The notes below the pieces were generated by a model. That model worked only from the letters and a program-made list of their open reading frames with translations, was not told where the DNA came from and ran no database searches. Shown piece by piece: positions 42,497-51,476 of a stretch of 64,000 nt of DNA. The position numbers were made by a program, and so were the translations under genes. Within the stretch, counting starts at the first letter, position 1, and each line of letters starts with the position of its first letter. This DNA is from CATOSP01 sp965216155 (GTDB lineage: Bacteria; Chloroflexota; Dehalococcoidia; Lucifugimonadales; UBA3495), in contig CBDCFD010000007.1 of NCBI GenBank assembly GCA_965216155.1, positions 310,001 through 374,000 of the forward strand, in the 5' to 3' direction.

Positions 42497-43012
42497 CTAA
42501 CCCGTCGTCTCGAACGCGAGCGTGGCGAACCGCATGAACACGCCGCCCCTGGGCGCGGCCAGCGGACCATTACCCACCAGGCAGGCGAACACGTGACTCG
42601 CCCCCGGAGTCGCGCCTCCTGGCACCTCGATGCGTTGCTGCGCGTTTATTCCCACGATTACGCCGGTGCTTCTATCAATCTCACCGTCGATCCACACCTC
42701 GCCGTAATTGTCGACGTTGGCCTCGAAGTACATTCGCGCGCCGGCTAACTCCATGCCGTCGATACTTTCAGGCAGCTCAACGGCGATGCGGTACCAGGCA
42801 AAGGTGAATCCCTCAGACAGGCTGGCGCGGATGTTGTCGCAGACCTCCCACCCGGAATCGTCGTAGCCCGGCAGACGCGCCGGTGATTCCAGCAGCCTGG
42901 CAGTAAGTCCTTCGTTGGGCTGCCCCGGCACCAGGCCGGGACCAACCCGCCATTGTCCCTTGACCTTGGCCCTGTCCTCGGCATTATTCAGGTCCAGCGC
43001 TACTCTGGGCAT
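42497..43012 (-). CDS. Galactose-binding / jelly-roll domain protein (GH2-like)
   Basis: 171 aa. ATG with ATGGAGGTGCGCC upstream. DSGWEVCDNIRASLSEGFTFAWYRIAVELP and GARMYFEANVDNYGEVWIDGEIDRSTG match the sugar-binding domain of family 2 glycosidases (the usual W-Y-R-F and VD-AEVWVNG pattern). No catalytic domain follows, so it is a single-domain protein, perhaps a substrate-binding accessory. Convergent with the CoA-transferase gene and 108 nt after the LLM gene in its own direction. Confidence 0.65.
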   Translation of the reverse strand: MPRVALDLNNAEDRAKVKGQWRVGPGLVPGQPNEGLTARLLESPARLPGYDDSGWEVCDNIRASLSEGFTFAWYRIAVELPESIDGMELAGARMYFEANVDNYGEVWIDGEIDRSTGVIVGINAQQRIEVPGGATPGASHVFACLVGNGPLAAPRGGVFMRFATLAFETTG

Positions 43013-43068
43013 GGCGCACCTCCATCATAATGATACGTCCATTGGAACCTGGCTGTTGTAGCCAACAA

Positions 43069-43099
43069 AGGGCCATCGTCTGAGATGGACGACGGCCCT
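43069..43099 (-). terminator. Terminator after the LLM oxidoreductase gene
   Basis: AGGGCCATCGTC pairs with GACGACGGCCCT around TGAGATG. On the minus strand it is followed by TTTGTT. It is 22 nt after the stop of the LLM gene at 43121. Confidence 0.6.
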
Positions 43100-43120
43100 C
43101 GATTTCCTGAGTTTGAGACC

Positions 43121-44005
43121 CTATTCTCCGGTGGCCTCTTTAACCCGGCGAATGGCTTCGATGTGCTGGTCCGGCGAGCCCGATCCGCCGGTGCCGACGG
43201 ACATATGGGTCGCGCCCAATTCTGACCAGGTCTTGACCTCGGTGACCCAGTCCTCCGGCCCTTGGCCCGTTGCGGTTATCCGGCCCTCCAGGCCGATTTC
43301 CGACGGGTCCCGGCCCGCCGCCCGGGCAAACTCGCGGACCTTTTCGATCGCGCCGCGCCCGGTCTCGTCGGGAGCAAACATGGGTAGCCAGCCATCGGCC
43401 ATGCGGCCCACCCGCCGCAACACTCTGTCAGTGGGAATAGGGCTGGCCGAGCCGCCTGCGCCCATCCAGATGGGAATTGGCCGTTGCACCGGCAAAGGCT
43501 TGATGCCGGCATGAGATATCTTGTGGAATTTACCTTCGAAATCGACCACTTCTTCGGTCCAAAGGCGGCGCAGTAGGGTTATCTGCTCCGCACACTTCTG
43601 GCCGCGTGTGTGGAAGTCCTCGCCCAGGGCTTCATATTCGACCGGGTTCCAGCCCACGCCAATGCCCAGGCGCAGACGGCCATCGCTTAGGACGTCCACT
43701 TCCGCTGCCTGCTTGGCTACCAACGCGGTCTGCCGTTGGGGCAGGATCAGAATCCCGGTGACCAGATTGACCTTCTTGGTGATGGCGGCGAGGTAGGCCA
43801 TCAGGGTGAAAGGCTCGTGGATGTAGCTTTCGTGGGTGTAGGGGAAGCGGGGTACTTCGGGATGATGCTCGGGATTTGCCCCCAGGACATGGTCCAGGAT
43901 GCGGACATGGCTATATCCCAGGTCTTCGGCGGCCTGTACGTAGTCCCGCACTGCGCCGAGGTCGGAAGCGAATTCGACTATTGGGACGGTGACTCCAATA
44001 TCCAT
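43121..44005 (-). CDS. LLM-class flavin/F420-dependent oxidoreductase
   Basis: 294 aa. The ATG at 44005 is preceded by AAGGAGGGTAGAG. MDIGVTVPIVEFASDLGAVRDYVQAAEDLGYSHVRILDHVLG is the start of the probable-F420-dependent subfamily, and ATGILILPQRQTALVAKQ-type NLVTGILILPQRQTALVAKQAAEVDVLSDGRLRLGIGVGWNPVEYEALG follows. GRDPSEIGLEGRI is a typical subfamily element. It probably transfers hydride to or from a small organic molecule. Isolated gene, with its own terminator. Confidence 0.87.
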   Translation of the reverse strand: MDIGVTVPIVEFASDLGAVRDYVQAAEDLGYSHVRILDHVLGANPEHHPEVPRFPYTHESYIHEPFTLMAYLAAITKKVNLVTGILILPQRQTALVAKQAAEVDVLSDGRLRLGIGVGWNPVEYEALGEDFHTRGQKCAEQITLLRRLWTEEVVDFEGKFHKISHAGIKPLPVQRPIPIWMGAGGSASPIPTDRVLRRVGRMADGWLPMFAPDETGRGAIEKVREFARAAGRDPSEIGLEGRITATGQGPEDWVTEVKTWSELGATHMSVGTGGSGSPDQHIEAIRRVKEATGE

Positions 44006-44255
44006 CTCTACCCTCCTTAAAACTCTCGATAGCGGCCAAACCGTATCACACCCTTTCAAACCCGCGCAAGACAAAGATCGGATCCGCGAAGGGCCCAAAG
44101 TTACGCGAAGAAAACTTTTCCGCTGATCCCTATTGAATGGTCCTCAAATCACGTCTTCGCACGTCATCACGCCTTTGCGTTAAATCCTCGGCCTTCTTCT
44201 GTGTTCTCGGGCCAAGGGCTATAATACGGGCCAAATTCGGGCCCGGAGGAAGGCT

Positions 44256-45503
44256 ATGGAGTCCGGTGACGCTTCATTACTGCCGCACCAGTTTGGTCCA
44301 CTCCAGGGAATCCGCGTAATCTCCAGCGGCACCATCATCGCCCAACCGTTCGCCGCGGCGTTGGCCGCCGAGATGGGAGCCGAGGTAATTCAGGTGGAAC
44401 GGCCCGGCAGGGGGGACGCCGTGTGGAGGAATCTTGAGTTCCCGATCCACGGCGATAACGGGCACATGGCGGCGGCTGGCTGGGTCCAGGACCGCCGCAA
44501 CAGCTTTCACGTTACGCTGGACATCTCGAATCCCCGGGGACGGGAGATGTTCCTTGACCTGTTGCGCCAGGCGGACATTTGGATGGAAAGCTCCATCCCC
44601 GGCACCTACTCCGAGTGGGGCTTGGATGACGCCACCGTCCTGGAAGCGAACCCCCGCATGGTAATAACCCACGTTTCCGGCTACGGGCAGGACGGGCACG
44701 CCGACTACCTTACGAGGGCGTCTTACGACTTCATCGGCCAGGGTTTCGGGGGACTGATGAACCTGACCGGGTTCCCGGAGCCGGACTCGCCGGTAAGAGC
44801 CGCGCCGTGGACCGGCGATTACATCACGGCGCTTTTCTGCATGTGGTCCACGTTGGCGGGATACATCAACGCCCAACGCACGGGGAAGGGGCAGGTCATC
44901 GACCTGGCCCAATACGAAGCGATACACCGGATATTGGCAGGCACAATGGTGGCCTACTACGAATTGGGCCTCAACCGCGAACGCTCCGGGAACGCCGGAG
45001 GGATAATCCAGCCCTACGACACCTACCAGGCCAGCGACGGGTGGGTCAACATCGCCGCCCTCGGCGGAGTGTTCAATCGGCTGTGCGGAGTCCTGGGCCT
45101 GGACCCCGCCGACGAAAAGTGGCAAAGCGCCACCCACAACCCGGACACCCCGGAATGGTACGAGCTTGACGCCATAGTACGGGGTTGGGTCGAGGAGCGC
45201 ACGGTCCAGGAAGTGGTCGAAACCCTCAACGCGGCCCAGGTCGGTTGCTGCACCATTATGACGCCCAGGGACATGGCCGAGGACGCCCATTACAAGGCCC
45301 GGAACGTGCATATTGAATGGGAAGACGTGGGTCTCGAAAAGGTTGTCAAGGGCACCGGTGTAATCCCCAAATTCTCGGACACCCCGGGACAGGTGTGGCG
45401 GGGGTCCGTGCCTCTCGGCCATGACAACGACCTGGTGTTCCAGCGCCTGTTGGGACTATCGGAAGAGGCGATCACGGAGTTGAGGGAGCAGGGTGTAATC
45501 TGA
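44256..45503 (+). CDS. CaiB/BaiF-family CoA-transferase
   Basis: 415 aa. ATG with CGGAGGAAGGCT upstream. LQGIRVISSGTIIAQPFAAALAAEMGAEVIQVERPG is the N-terminal motif, VTLDISNPRGREMFLDLLRQADIWMESSIPGTYSEWG the central one. The C-terminus ends GHDNDLVFQRLLGLSEEAI. The stop overlaps the start of the LLM gene by 1 nt (TGATG), so the two are translationally coupled and probably work on the same compound: one forms a CoA thioester and the other oxidises it. That pathway is inference. Confidence 0.9.
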   Translation: MESGDASLLPHQFGPLQGIRVISSGTIIAQPFAAALAAEMGAEVIQVERPGRGDAVWRNLEFPIHGDNGHMAAAGWVQDRRNSFHVTLDISNPRGREMFLDLLRQADIWMESSIPGTYSEWGLDDATVLEANPRMVITHVSGYGQDGHADYLTRASYDFIGQGFGGLMNLTGFPEPDSPVRAAPWTGDYITALFCMWSTLAGYINAQRTGKGQVIDLAQYEAIHRILAGTMVAYYELGLNRERSGNAGGIIQPYDTYQASDGWVNIAALGGVFNRLCGVLGLDPADEKWQSATHNPDTPEWYELDAIVRGWVEERTVQEVVETLNAAQVGCCTIMTPRDMAEDAHYKARNVHIEWEDVGLEKVVKGTGVIPKFSDTPGQVWRGSVPLGHDNDLVFQRLLGLSEEAITELREQGVI

Positions 45504-46618
45504 TGAAATATCACATGTTCATGCTGCCTACCATTGGCCGGCGTGCCGAACTGGAACAGGGCATGGCCGGGACCCGGGACGACCTGTACCAGCGGATGTT
45601 GCACGAGATCGCCGAGCAGGCCCGTTTCGGGGAGGAACTTGGCTACTACAGCGTGGGCTTTACCGAGCACCATTTCCACATAGAAGGATTCGAGCTTTCC
45701 ACCAACCCGCTGATGCTGGACGCTTACGTGGCCGCCCGCACTGAAAAAATCAAGGTAGGGCAGCTTGCTTTGGTGCTGCCGACCCATCACCCTCTGCGGG
45801 TGGCGGAGGACGTGGCCGTCCTGGACCAGATGACCCGCGGCCGCATGTACGTCGGTTTCGCCCGCGGCTACCAGACCCGGTGGGTGAACACCCTGGGCCA
45901 GCCCCTGGGCCTGGGAGCTACATCATCGGACAAGTCGGACCAGGACGCCCGCAACCGGGCTGCCTTCGAGGAGGCATGGCAGATCATCAAGCGGGCCTGG
46001 ACCACCGACACCTTCTCTTATGACGGCCAGTTTTGGAAAGTGCCGCCCGCGGACACCATCTGGGACATGCCTCCTACCAAGCAATGGGGCCAGGGGGCGG
46101 AGGCTGGCGGAACGCTGCGCGAGATCGGCATCGTGCCCAAGCCCTTTCAGAAACCCTATCCCGACGTTTATGCGCCCTTCACCTATAGCGCCACCACGGC
46201 CAGGTTTTGGGCCCGCGAGGGCGGTACTCCGGTGGTCCTGTCCGACGATGTCGAGTTCTGCCAGGCCCTATTCGGGGCCTATCTCAACGAGGCCCAATCC
46301 GCCGGAAGGGACCTGAAACTGGGCCAGGGTATCGCAATGGGGGCGACGCTGTGTATCGGCGAAACGGAAGAGCAGGCTCGGGAGCTACGGGAGCTTTTCG
46401 ACTGGGTGTTCAGCACCTGGTTCGGCGCGTTCGGCTTCCCGCCCGGACTGGTGCTTCAGGGGACGCCTGACAGGGTCGCCAAACAGCTAAGAGAGTTGCA
46501 CACCGCCCTAAACTTCGAGGAATTGTTCCTCTGGCTGAACACTGGCCTTTACGACCATCAAGTGATGATGCGGCAACTGGAGCTGTTCGCCACCAAGGTC
46601 ATGCCCCAGTTTGACTAG
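45503..46618 (+). CDS. LLM-class flavin-dependent oxidoreductase
   Basis: 371 aa. HMFMLPTIGRRAELEQ opens the protein, FGEELGYYSVGFTEHHFHIEGFELSTNPLMLDAYVAARTEKIKVGQLALVLPTHHPLRVAEDVAVLDQMTRGRMYVGFARGYQ is the luciferase-like core. It is larger than the F420 type at 43121 and closer to alkanal-monooxygenase-type proteins. Translationally coupled to the CoA-transferase upstream. Confidence 0.88.
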   Translation: MKYHMFMLPTIGRRAELEQGMAGTRDDLYQRMLHEIAEQARFGEELGYYSVGFTEHHFHIEGFELSTNPLMLDAYVAARTEKIKVGQLALVLPTHHPLRVAEDVAVLDQMTRGRMYVGFARGYQTRWVNTLGQPLGLGATSSDKSDQDARNRAAFEEAWQIIKRAWTTDTFSYDGQFWKVPPADTIWDMPPTKQWGQGAEAGGTLREIGIVPKPFQKPYPDVYAPFTYSATTARFWAREGGTPVVLSDDVEFCQALFGAYLNEAQSAGRDLKLGQGIAMGATLCIGETEEQARELRELFDWVFSTWFGAFGFPPGLVLQGTPDRVAKQLRELHTALNFEELFLWLNTGLYDHQVMMRQLELFATKVMPQFD

Positions 46619-46638
46619 GGCGATGCGGTGTGATTTTC

Positions 46639-46724
46639 TGAACTGTGATTCTCGGGATTGGCGCGATGGCCGTGATTAGGAACGCGAATCATGGCAATCC
46701 CCAAATCAAACGAATCACAGTTCA
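46639..46724. repeat. Long imperfect hairpin between convergent genes
   Basis: TGAACTGTGATTC (46639-46651) pairs exactly with GAATCACAGTTCA (46712-46724). The inside also pairs in part (GGGATTG...GGCCGTGATT with AATCATGGCAATCCCC). It lies between an LLM gene and a convergent hydrolase gene and may be a dispersed repeat element or a shared terminator. Confidence 0.6.
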
Positions 46725-46737
46725 AAACAAAGGGGCC

Positions 46738-47448
46738 TTATTGGGACGCCCTCCAATCGGCGACCCACTCCAGTACGTCGGCCAGGGGCAGAACGTCGGC
46801 GTATTTCTGGTCCATATCGAACAGGTTCATGGCGTGGGTCGCCTCGTGCCGGTCAAACACGCATTCCTCGACGACGACCATGCGGTAACGATTGGTGCAG
46901 CCGTCAACCACGCTGGCGCGGACACATCCGCTGGTGCTCTCCCCGCAGGTGATGATGGTGTCCACGCCCAGGTAATTCAGGTGACCCATCAACGGCGTCC
47001 CCCAGAACGCGCTGGGCGATGACTTCCTCAAGACGGCCTCACCGTCGATGGGCGCGGCCTCGTCGATAATATCGTACTGCCGCTCCCGGCGCTCCCTGAT
47101 TTCCGGGCCGGGGTCTCTTGGGCTCAAGTAACCCCTCCTCGCCGACCAACCCTCGATGCCCGCGTGGTCCAACCCGGTCATGTGAACGACGGGAATACCC
47201 GCGTCCCTGGCCGCCCCCAGCAACGTTTGAATGTGGGGTATGGCGTCCCAGGCCGCCAGCCCGCAGCTACCCGGCCAGTCCTTCACCGCGTCCAACAAAG
47301 GCTGTGGCTCGTCCCCATAGACCCAACGGTAAAGGTCAATCAGCAACAAGGCAGGTTTGGCCCCGAACCCCACGCGCCGGTGTTCGCTCAAGGCGAGATG
47401 GGCCTGGTCTTGCTTGGTGAGGAATTGGTGCCAGACACGTTCGGGCAT
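46738..47448 (-). CDS. Isochorismatase-like cysteine hydrolase
   Basis: 236 aa. ATG with TAGGAGTGCGTC upstream. The triad positions are visible: ALLLIDLYRWV (Asp), AVLRKSSPSAFWGTPL (Lys) and ITCGESTSGCVRASVVDGC (Cys). IPVVHMTGLDH and RMVVVEECVFDRHEATHAMNLFDMDQKYADV are also typical. Relatives hydrolyse isochorismate, nicotinamide or N-carbamoylsarcosine. The latter subgroup fits the longer N-terminus. Last gene before the defence cassette. Confidence 0.85.
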   Translation of the reverse strand: MPERVWHQFLTKQDQAHLALSEHRRVGFGAKPALLLIDLYRWVYGDEPQPLLDAVKDWPGSCGLAAWDAIPHIQTLLGAARDAGIPVVHMTGLDHAGIEGWSARRGYLSPRDPGPEIRERRERQYDIIDEAAPIDGEAVLRKSSPSAFWGTPLMGHLNYLGVDTIITCGESTSGCVRASVVDGCTNRYRMVVVEECVFDRHEATHAMNLFDMDQKYADVLPLADVLEWVADWRASQ

Positions 47449-47472
47449 GACGCACTCCTATTCGCGCCGCGC

Positions 47473-47898
47473 CTATTGTACTGTGGGCGCGGCAAAAAAC
47501 TCGCTTATTAAACTGAGGGCATCCTCAGGATTCCCCAACTGGCACTCCCATACAACCAACACACGCCAGCCGGAAGCCTCCAGTTTGGATGTGTGTTCCT
47601 GATCGCGGGTCCGCGTTCTCGTGAGCTTGGGTTCCCAATACTCCAGGTTGGACTTGGGCAGACCAGCGATTGGGCAGACCGGGTCGGGATGCCAATGCCA
47701 GAAACAGCCGTTGACGAAGATAACCGCCCTATGGCGAGGCAATGTCAAATCAGGCTTGCCGGGCAAGTCTCGCCGGTGAAGCCGGAACCGGTATCCCATC
47801 CGATGCACCATTGAACGCACCGCGAGTTCCGGCTTCATCCCCCGCGACCGGATTTGAGACATGCACCAGGAACGGTCTTGCGGACTTAGGTTATCCAA
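47473..47898 (-). CDS. vsr: Very short patch repair endonuclease (Vsr family)
   Basis: 141 aa from a TTG start, 6 nt after the stop of the gene in front. GGAG lies about 9 nt upstream. SPQDRSWCMSQIRSRGMKPE is the N-terminal Vsr motif, KPDLTLPRHRAVIFVNGCFWHWHPDPVC holds the catalytic Asp and the His/Cys zinc region, and RVLVVWECQLGNPEDAL ends the domain. Vsr nicks DNA at T:G mismatches made by deamination of methylated C and usually accompanies a C5 methyltransferase, present four genes upstream. In cassettes like this it may instead serve as the restriction nuclease. Confidence 0.92.
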   Translation of the reverse strand: MDNLSPQDRSWCMSQIRSRGMKPELAVRSMVHRMGYRFRLHRRDLPGKPDLTLPRHRAVIFVNGCFWHWHPDPVCPIAGLPKSNLEYWEPKLTRTRTRDQEHTSKLEASGWRVLVVWECQLGNPEDALSLISEFFAAPTVQ

Positions 47899-47904
47899 AC
47901 CGCG

Positions 47905-48654
47905 TTACTCCAAAACGCGCTCCGCTTCCTCCCGCAACAACCGCCCCAGCGCCTTCTCTGGCAGCGCGTCCAGCAGCGTCACACCGCCGCGACGGTTCAA
48001 CGCCACCATCCAACTTCGAAAGGCTTCCCGCTCGAACAGCCGCCCGCCGTCGTCCCAATGTTCCCGCATCACGTCGTATATTCCCCGCAGCACCCGCCGG
48101 TTCATCGACACCGACGGACGCTCAATCAGCGCCGACCGGACATCTTGCCGGTGCAACAGGATAGTTAGAAACTCCCGTGGATTGTCCGGGTCAACGTCGT
48201 GGGCAATCTTCCCTAGCCACCAGAGGCGAGAAACCCCGTTATCTCGAATCAACGCTCTGTTCCCTGTGGCAAAAAAGTGGTTCCGAACCTCTCTAACCGC
48301 ATCGTCGTTCTTATCGGGCTGATGGTTCAGCCAACGCCAGGCCACGTATTTGGGACAATCGCAGTGGCACAGGTAAACCCACATCCGCTCAATGGACGCT
48401 TGGTGCGGCGTTAAATTCGACAGCGACTTGTAGACAACAAGCGCGTTGTCTACATCTGTAATGGACGGCTCATTCCCGTCCATTACAAGTTGGCCTGAAA
48501 GACCGGGGGCTGCCAACTGCGACTCCCTCACCCCATTAACCGGCGGAACCGGAGGGCTCGATACCTCGGTCGCATAATACCAATCAAGACGGTCGGCGAC
48601 TGTGCTCCGCAGGTTCTCAAGCGCATCTTCCGTATAATACTGTAGTCGCGTCAC
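47905..48654 (-). CDS. DUF6339-like protein of the defence cassette
   Basis: 249 aa from a GTG start that overlaps the previous stop by 4 nt. LEELRSTV-like DALENLRSTVADRLDWYYATEV, ERMWVYLCHCDCPKYVAWRWL, and GVSRLWWLGKIAHDVD followed by EFLTILLHRQDVRSALIERPSVSMNRRVLRGIYDVM suggest the DUF6339 family seen in methyltransferase/Vsr loci. The Cys/His cluster CHCDC may bind metal. All-helical, soluble. Biochemical activity is unknown. The assignment is from memory of the family and should be treated as tentative. Confidence 0.6.
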   Translation of the reverse strand: MTRLQYYTEDALENLRSTVADRLDWYYATEVSSPPVPPVNGVRESQLAAPGLSGQLVMDGNEPSITDVDNALVVYKSLSNLTPHQASIERMWVYLCHCDCPKYVAWRWLNHQPDKNDDAVREVRNHFFATGNRALIRDNGVSRLWWLGKIAHDVDPDNPREFLTILLHRQDVRSALIERPSVSMNRRVLRGIYDVMREHWDDGGRLFEREAFRSWMVALNRRGGVTLLDALPEKALGRLLREEAERVLE

Positions 48655-49517
48655 GGTCCGCCCGGCTCCGCATCTGCAATGACTGGCATCTTGAGAAAGG
48701 GCGAGTCAAGCACCTTCTGGGCATCAATCAGACGGTCTGCATCTTTGGAACCCAACGGCTTACATCCCACTGCCTCAAGACGCTGATCAAGTGATGAAAA
48801 CCATCTAAATTCACGGTAGTTATCAGCACTCTGGTCTACCTCGTTCAATACGGCCATTAGGGCAGGCAAGTACAGCCCATTCATTAAGTACTGACCTTCA
48901 GGCTTATTATTGGCGACCTCTCGGGCTACGTTATAGCGTAAAGCATCAGCCGTCGACATCTCGATCCAAATACGGTCGTCGTCGAGTTGGCACTGCCAAC
49001 GGCCGTCTGGTAGGTTACGCCGTGGTCTATGTCCGAATATGCACCCGATTGGCGCCTCATCCGCCGTATCGACCCAGTAATCTTTGGGCACGTCCTCAGC
49101 GAGGACTGCGCCTGCCGAGATGTCGAAAGTTCGCCCCGAAAAATCTGGGTGCCATCCATCCGCACGAAAGCCGATCAGTTCTTGCGTGCATACGAGAAAC
49201 GGGGCGAATTCGACACGTCCAGACAAGTCACCCGCGGGGTAAACCTTGGTTATATTCGAGCCATCCGACTCTATGAGATCTCGAAAGTGGGTCCTTGACG
49301 CCTTGACCAAAAGCACATACTGACCGAATCGTTCCTTGACGAGACGGAGTAAGTCGGGGTCGCTAAGTTCAAACTGTGCGTTCACTTCGACTGCGGTGCT
49401 GCCCTGGATGCGATTGACTTCTATTTCAACTTCGAATTCTGCGTGTGGATAGTCGTCGCCATAACTCGGAGGGCGCAGCACTGGATGCGGCCATGCCTTG
49501 CTCGGATCGAACTTCAT
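48651..49517 (-). CDS. Unknown protein of the defence cassette
   Basis: 288 aa. ATG 49517 has GGGAGATTAGCG upstream and is 2 nt after the stop of the GHKL gene. The N-terminal half is beta-rich (HAEFEVEIEVNRIQGSTAVEVNAQFEL, QYVLLVKASRTHFRDLIESD), like a nucleic-acid or protein-binding sandwich. The C-terminal half (from WIEMSTADALRYNVARE) is helical. No nuclease or ATPase motif was seen. Position between the GHKL ATPase and DUF6339 genes suggests it is a structural or targeting part of the system. Confidence 0.65.
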   Translation of the reverse strand: MKFDPSKAWPHPVLRPPSYGDDYPHAEFEVEIEVNRIQGSTAVEVNAQFELSDPDLLRLVKERFGQYVLLVKASRTHFRDLIESDGSNITKVYPAGDLSGRVEFAPFLVCTQELIGFRADGWHPDFSGRTFDISAGAVLAEDVPKDYWVDTADEAPIGCIFGHRPRRNLPDGRWQCQLDDDRIWIEMSTADALRYNVAREVANNKPEGQYLMNGLYLPALMAVLNEVDQSADNYREFRWFSSLDQRLEAVGCKPLGSKDADRLIDAQKVLDSPFLKMPVIADAEPGGP

Positions 49518-49519
49518 CG

Positions 49520-51476
49520 CTAATCTCCCTTTGCTTCCACTGCGGACAGGCGCCAAGCCCTGCCGCCAATCGGAGAGTCAGCGGTGATTTCCAACTCCGT
49601 TCGCTCGCCGTCAACTATTGTGAAATGGTCCAGAGACACGTTATCAGTAAGTGAGCGGACATCTTCACGCCGGATCGCCGACGAGTCTCCGGCCTCTTCA
49701 AGGTTAAGCCTTACGACACCGCTGCCGTTCGCTCGAAAACTGAGCCGGTAACAGTTGTCGCGCCCTTCAATCGACAGGATTCGAACGTTTGAGATCGGAA
49801 TCCTTTTGAACCTGACCTGACCACCGCCTCGTCCGCCGGTTCCACCTTCGCCATCACCGTCGCCCGGCCCTCCGTTTCCACCTTCGCCGCCGTTTGTGCC
49901 AGTTCCCGCCCCGCCAATCGAGCCTGTGTCTTCGCCGTCACCTTCTCCCTCTTCCGACTCTTCGTCTTCCGTGTTCAGAACCGGGGGTGTCGGGCGGCGA
50001 ACCGGTTTCAGCGTTAGTTTCACGCGATCGCCAAACCCCGGTTCTTCGGTTCCTTCACCGTCATGGCCAGCATCCTCAAACGGTTCATCGTCTGGAAGGT
50101 AAGCCGCGAGCTCTGACAGCACCGTTGACGCGCCCCCTTCCGGAGGACCCGCGGCCTTACGAACCTCGCTGCGTATCCAGTCGGTGATTCGTTTCAAGGC
50201 TCGTCTACCCCTTCGCCTTTCTCCTTCTGGAAGTCGATCAGGCTCGAACTTATTGTGTTGTGGATTTTCCATCCGGCGCAAAAGTTCATTGCCTTGGGGA
50301 TCCTCAAAGACACACATCGCAGCGAAATCTTGAAATCCTGGAAATCGAATCAGACCGTTCTGTTCAGTTGTCACCAGCATCCCGGTACGACGCACGAAGG
50401 CAACTTTGCTTGGTAAGCCTTCCTCAACGCGAATCCACAATCGGCAATGTCCGAGGTCTACGTCCTGCTTCTCAATCGGCAGGTTGCCATCATCGGAAAT
50501 TTGCCAGAACGCCCGCGCCTGTTTCAGTGCGCTGCCGCCTTCATCCCCTGAGTCCTCGGAGTCGCCGACGTTTTCTTCCAGATAATCGAACCACTTCCCC
50601 AGTGAAGCATCGTCGATTTCGAGTAGTCCCAGGTCAGTGAGAGTTTGGTCTGGATCAATCAACACCTTAAGATTTCCCTGGTGGACCGCATAGAAGAAAT
50701 TTTCGATCACGCTCGAAGCAATCCGTCGACGCCAATCAGAAGTTTCGAGAAACCCTGCAATCGACAGACTTGTTCCATACACAGGAGATCTCAGGTCCGC
50801 ACTGAGCAGCCGAAAACGCTCTGGAATATCTTGGCCACTAAGCTCACGACACCCGTCTTTGATTCCGAAGAACCCAGTTCCTTGAGTCTCCCCTTCTTTA
50901 CTCTCGTGCGACATGAGCACTGACTTGCCTTGGAAAGACTCGACCTGCCTACCATCTTCCTCCTTCCTCGTAGCAGGTCCAGTAAAAGACTGTACGTAAT
51001 GCGGAGACCGCGAACGGCGCGTACTTCCCGATGCCATGCGACCCGCCAGCGCCTTCAACTTCTGGCTTGAGGCTCACTCCTTGCATCTTAACGAGCGCAC
51101 GCCATTGATCTCCGCGAAGCCCGGTTGTGTTACGGTCAGATACACGCAGGCAGGGTACCCTGTCTCGCTCCAAAACTAGTCGAGCAGACTCGAGGGCCTG
51201 TTTTGCCAGATCATCATCCGTCGCCGCCCGTTTTGACGCTTCAATAGCGGACATCAGTTCATTGCGCCCAAGTTCCTCGGGGGTGAAGTCCTTAAGTTCA
51301 AATGTTACATGAACCGGTTCTCCGAGCCGCCACCCGGCGTCAAGGGAGTTTTGTATCGTCTCCCGCGCGAGGCTCGACAACGGAGCGCCATTGAAATGTG
51401 CTATGCCAGGGTCGTTAAAACCGTCAACGCGGCCGCCGTTGGTTGGGGGAAACCTCCAGCCAATCTTTGTGGTCAT
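49520..51476 (-). pseudogene. GHKL (MORC/MutL-type) ATPase, split by a frameshift
   Basis: The N-terminal frame (51476-50949, 175 codons) has the GHKL motifs: ARETIQNSLDAG (E39, N43), VSDRNTTGL (G1 box, Asp114) and GGSHGIGKYAPFAVS (G2 box). It then stops at EEGGRW-TAG. The C-terminal part continues in the next frame from about 50960 (RQVESFQGKSV) to 49520, with a Gly/Asp-rich linker and a final beta domain (VRILSIEGRDNCYRLSFRANG). One extra A in the purine tract GGAAGGAGGAAGATGG explains the break. If repaired the protein would be about 650 aa. A programmed +1 shift is possible, but loss of function or sequence error is simpler. Confidence 0.75.

Noticed and set aside
44277..45422. Open frame of about 380 codons on the minus strand over a CoA-transferase gene
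   Set aside because: Antisense shadow with no recognisable domain and no ribosome-binding site.
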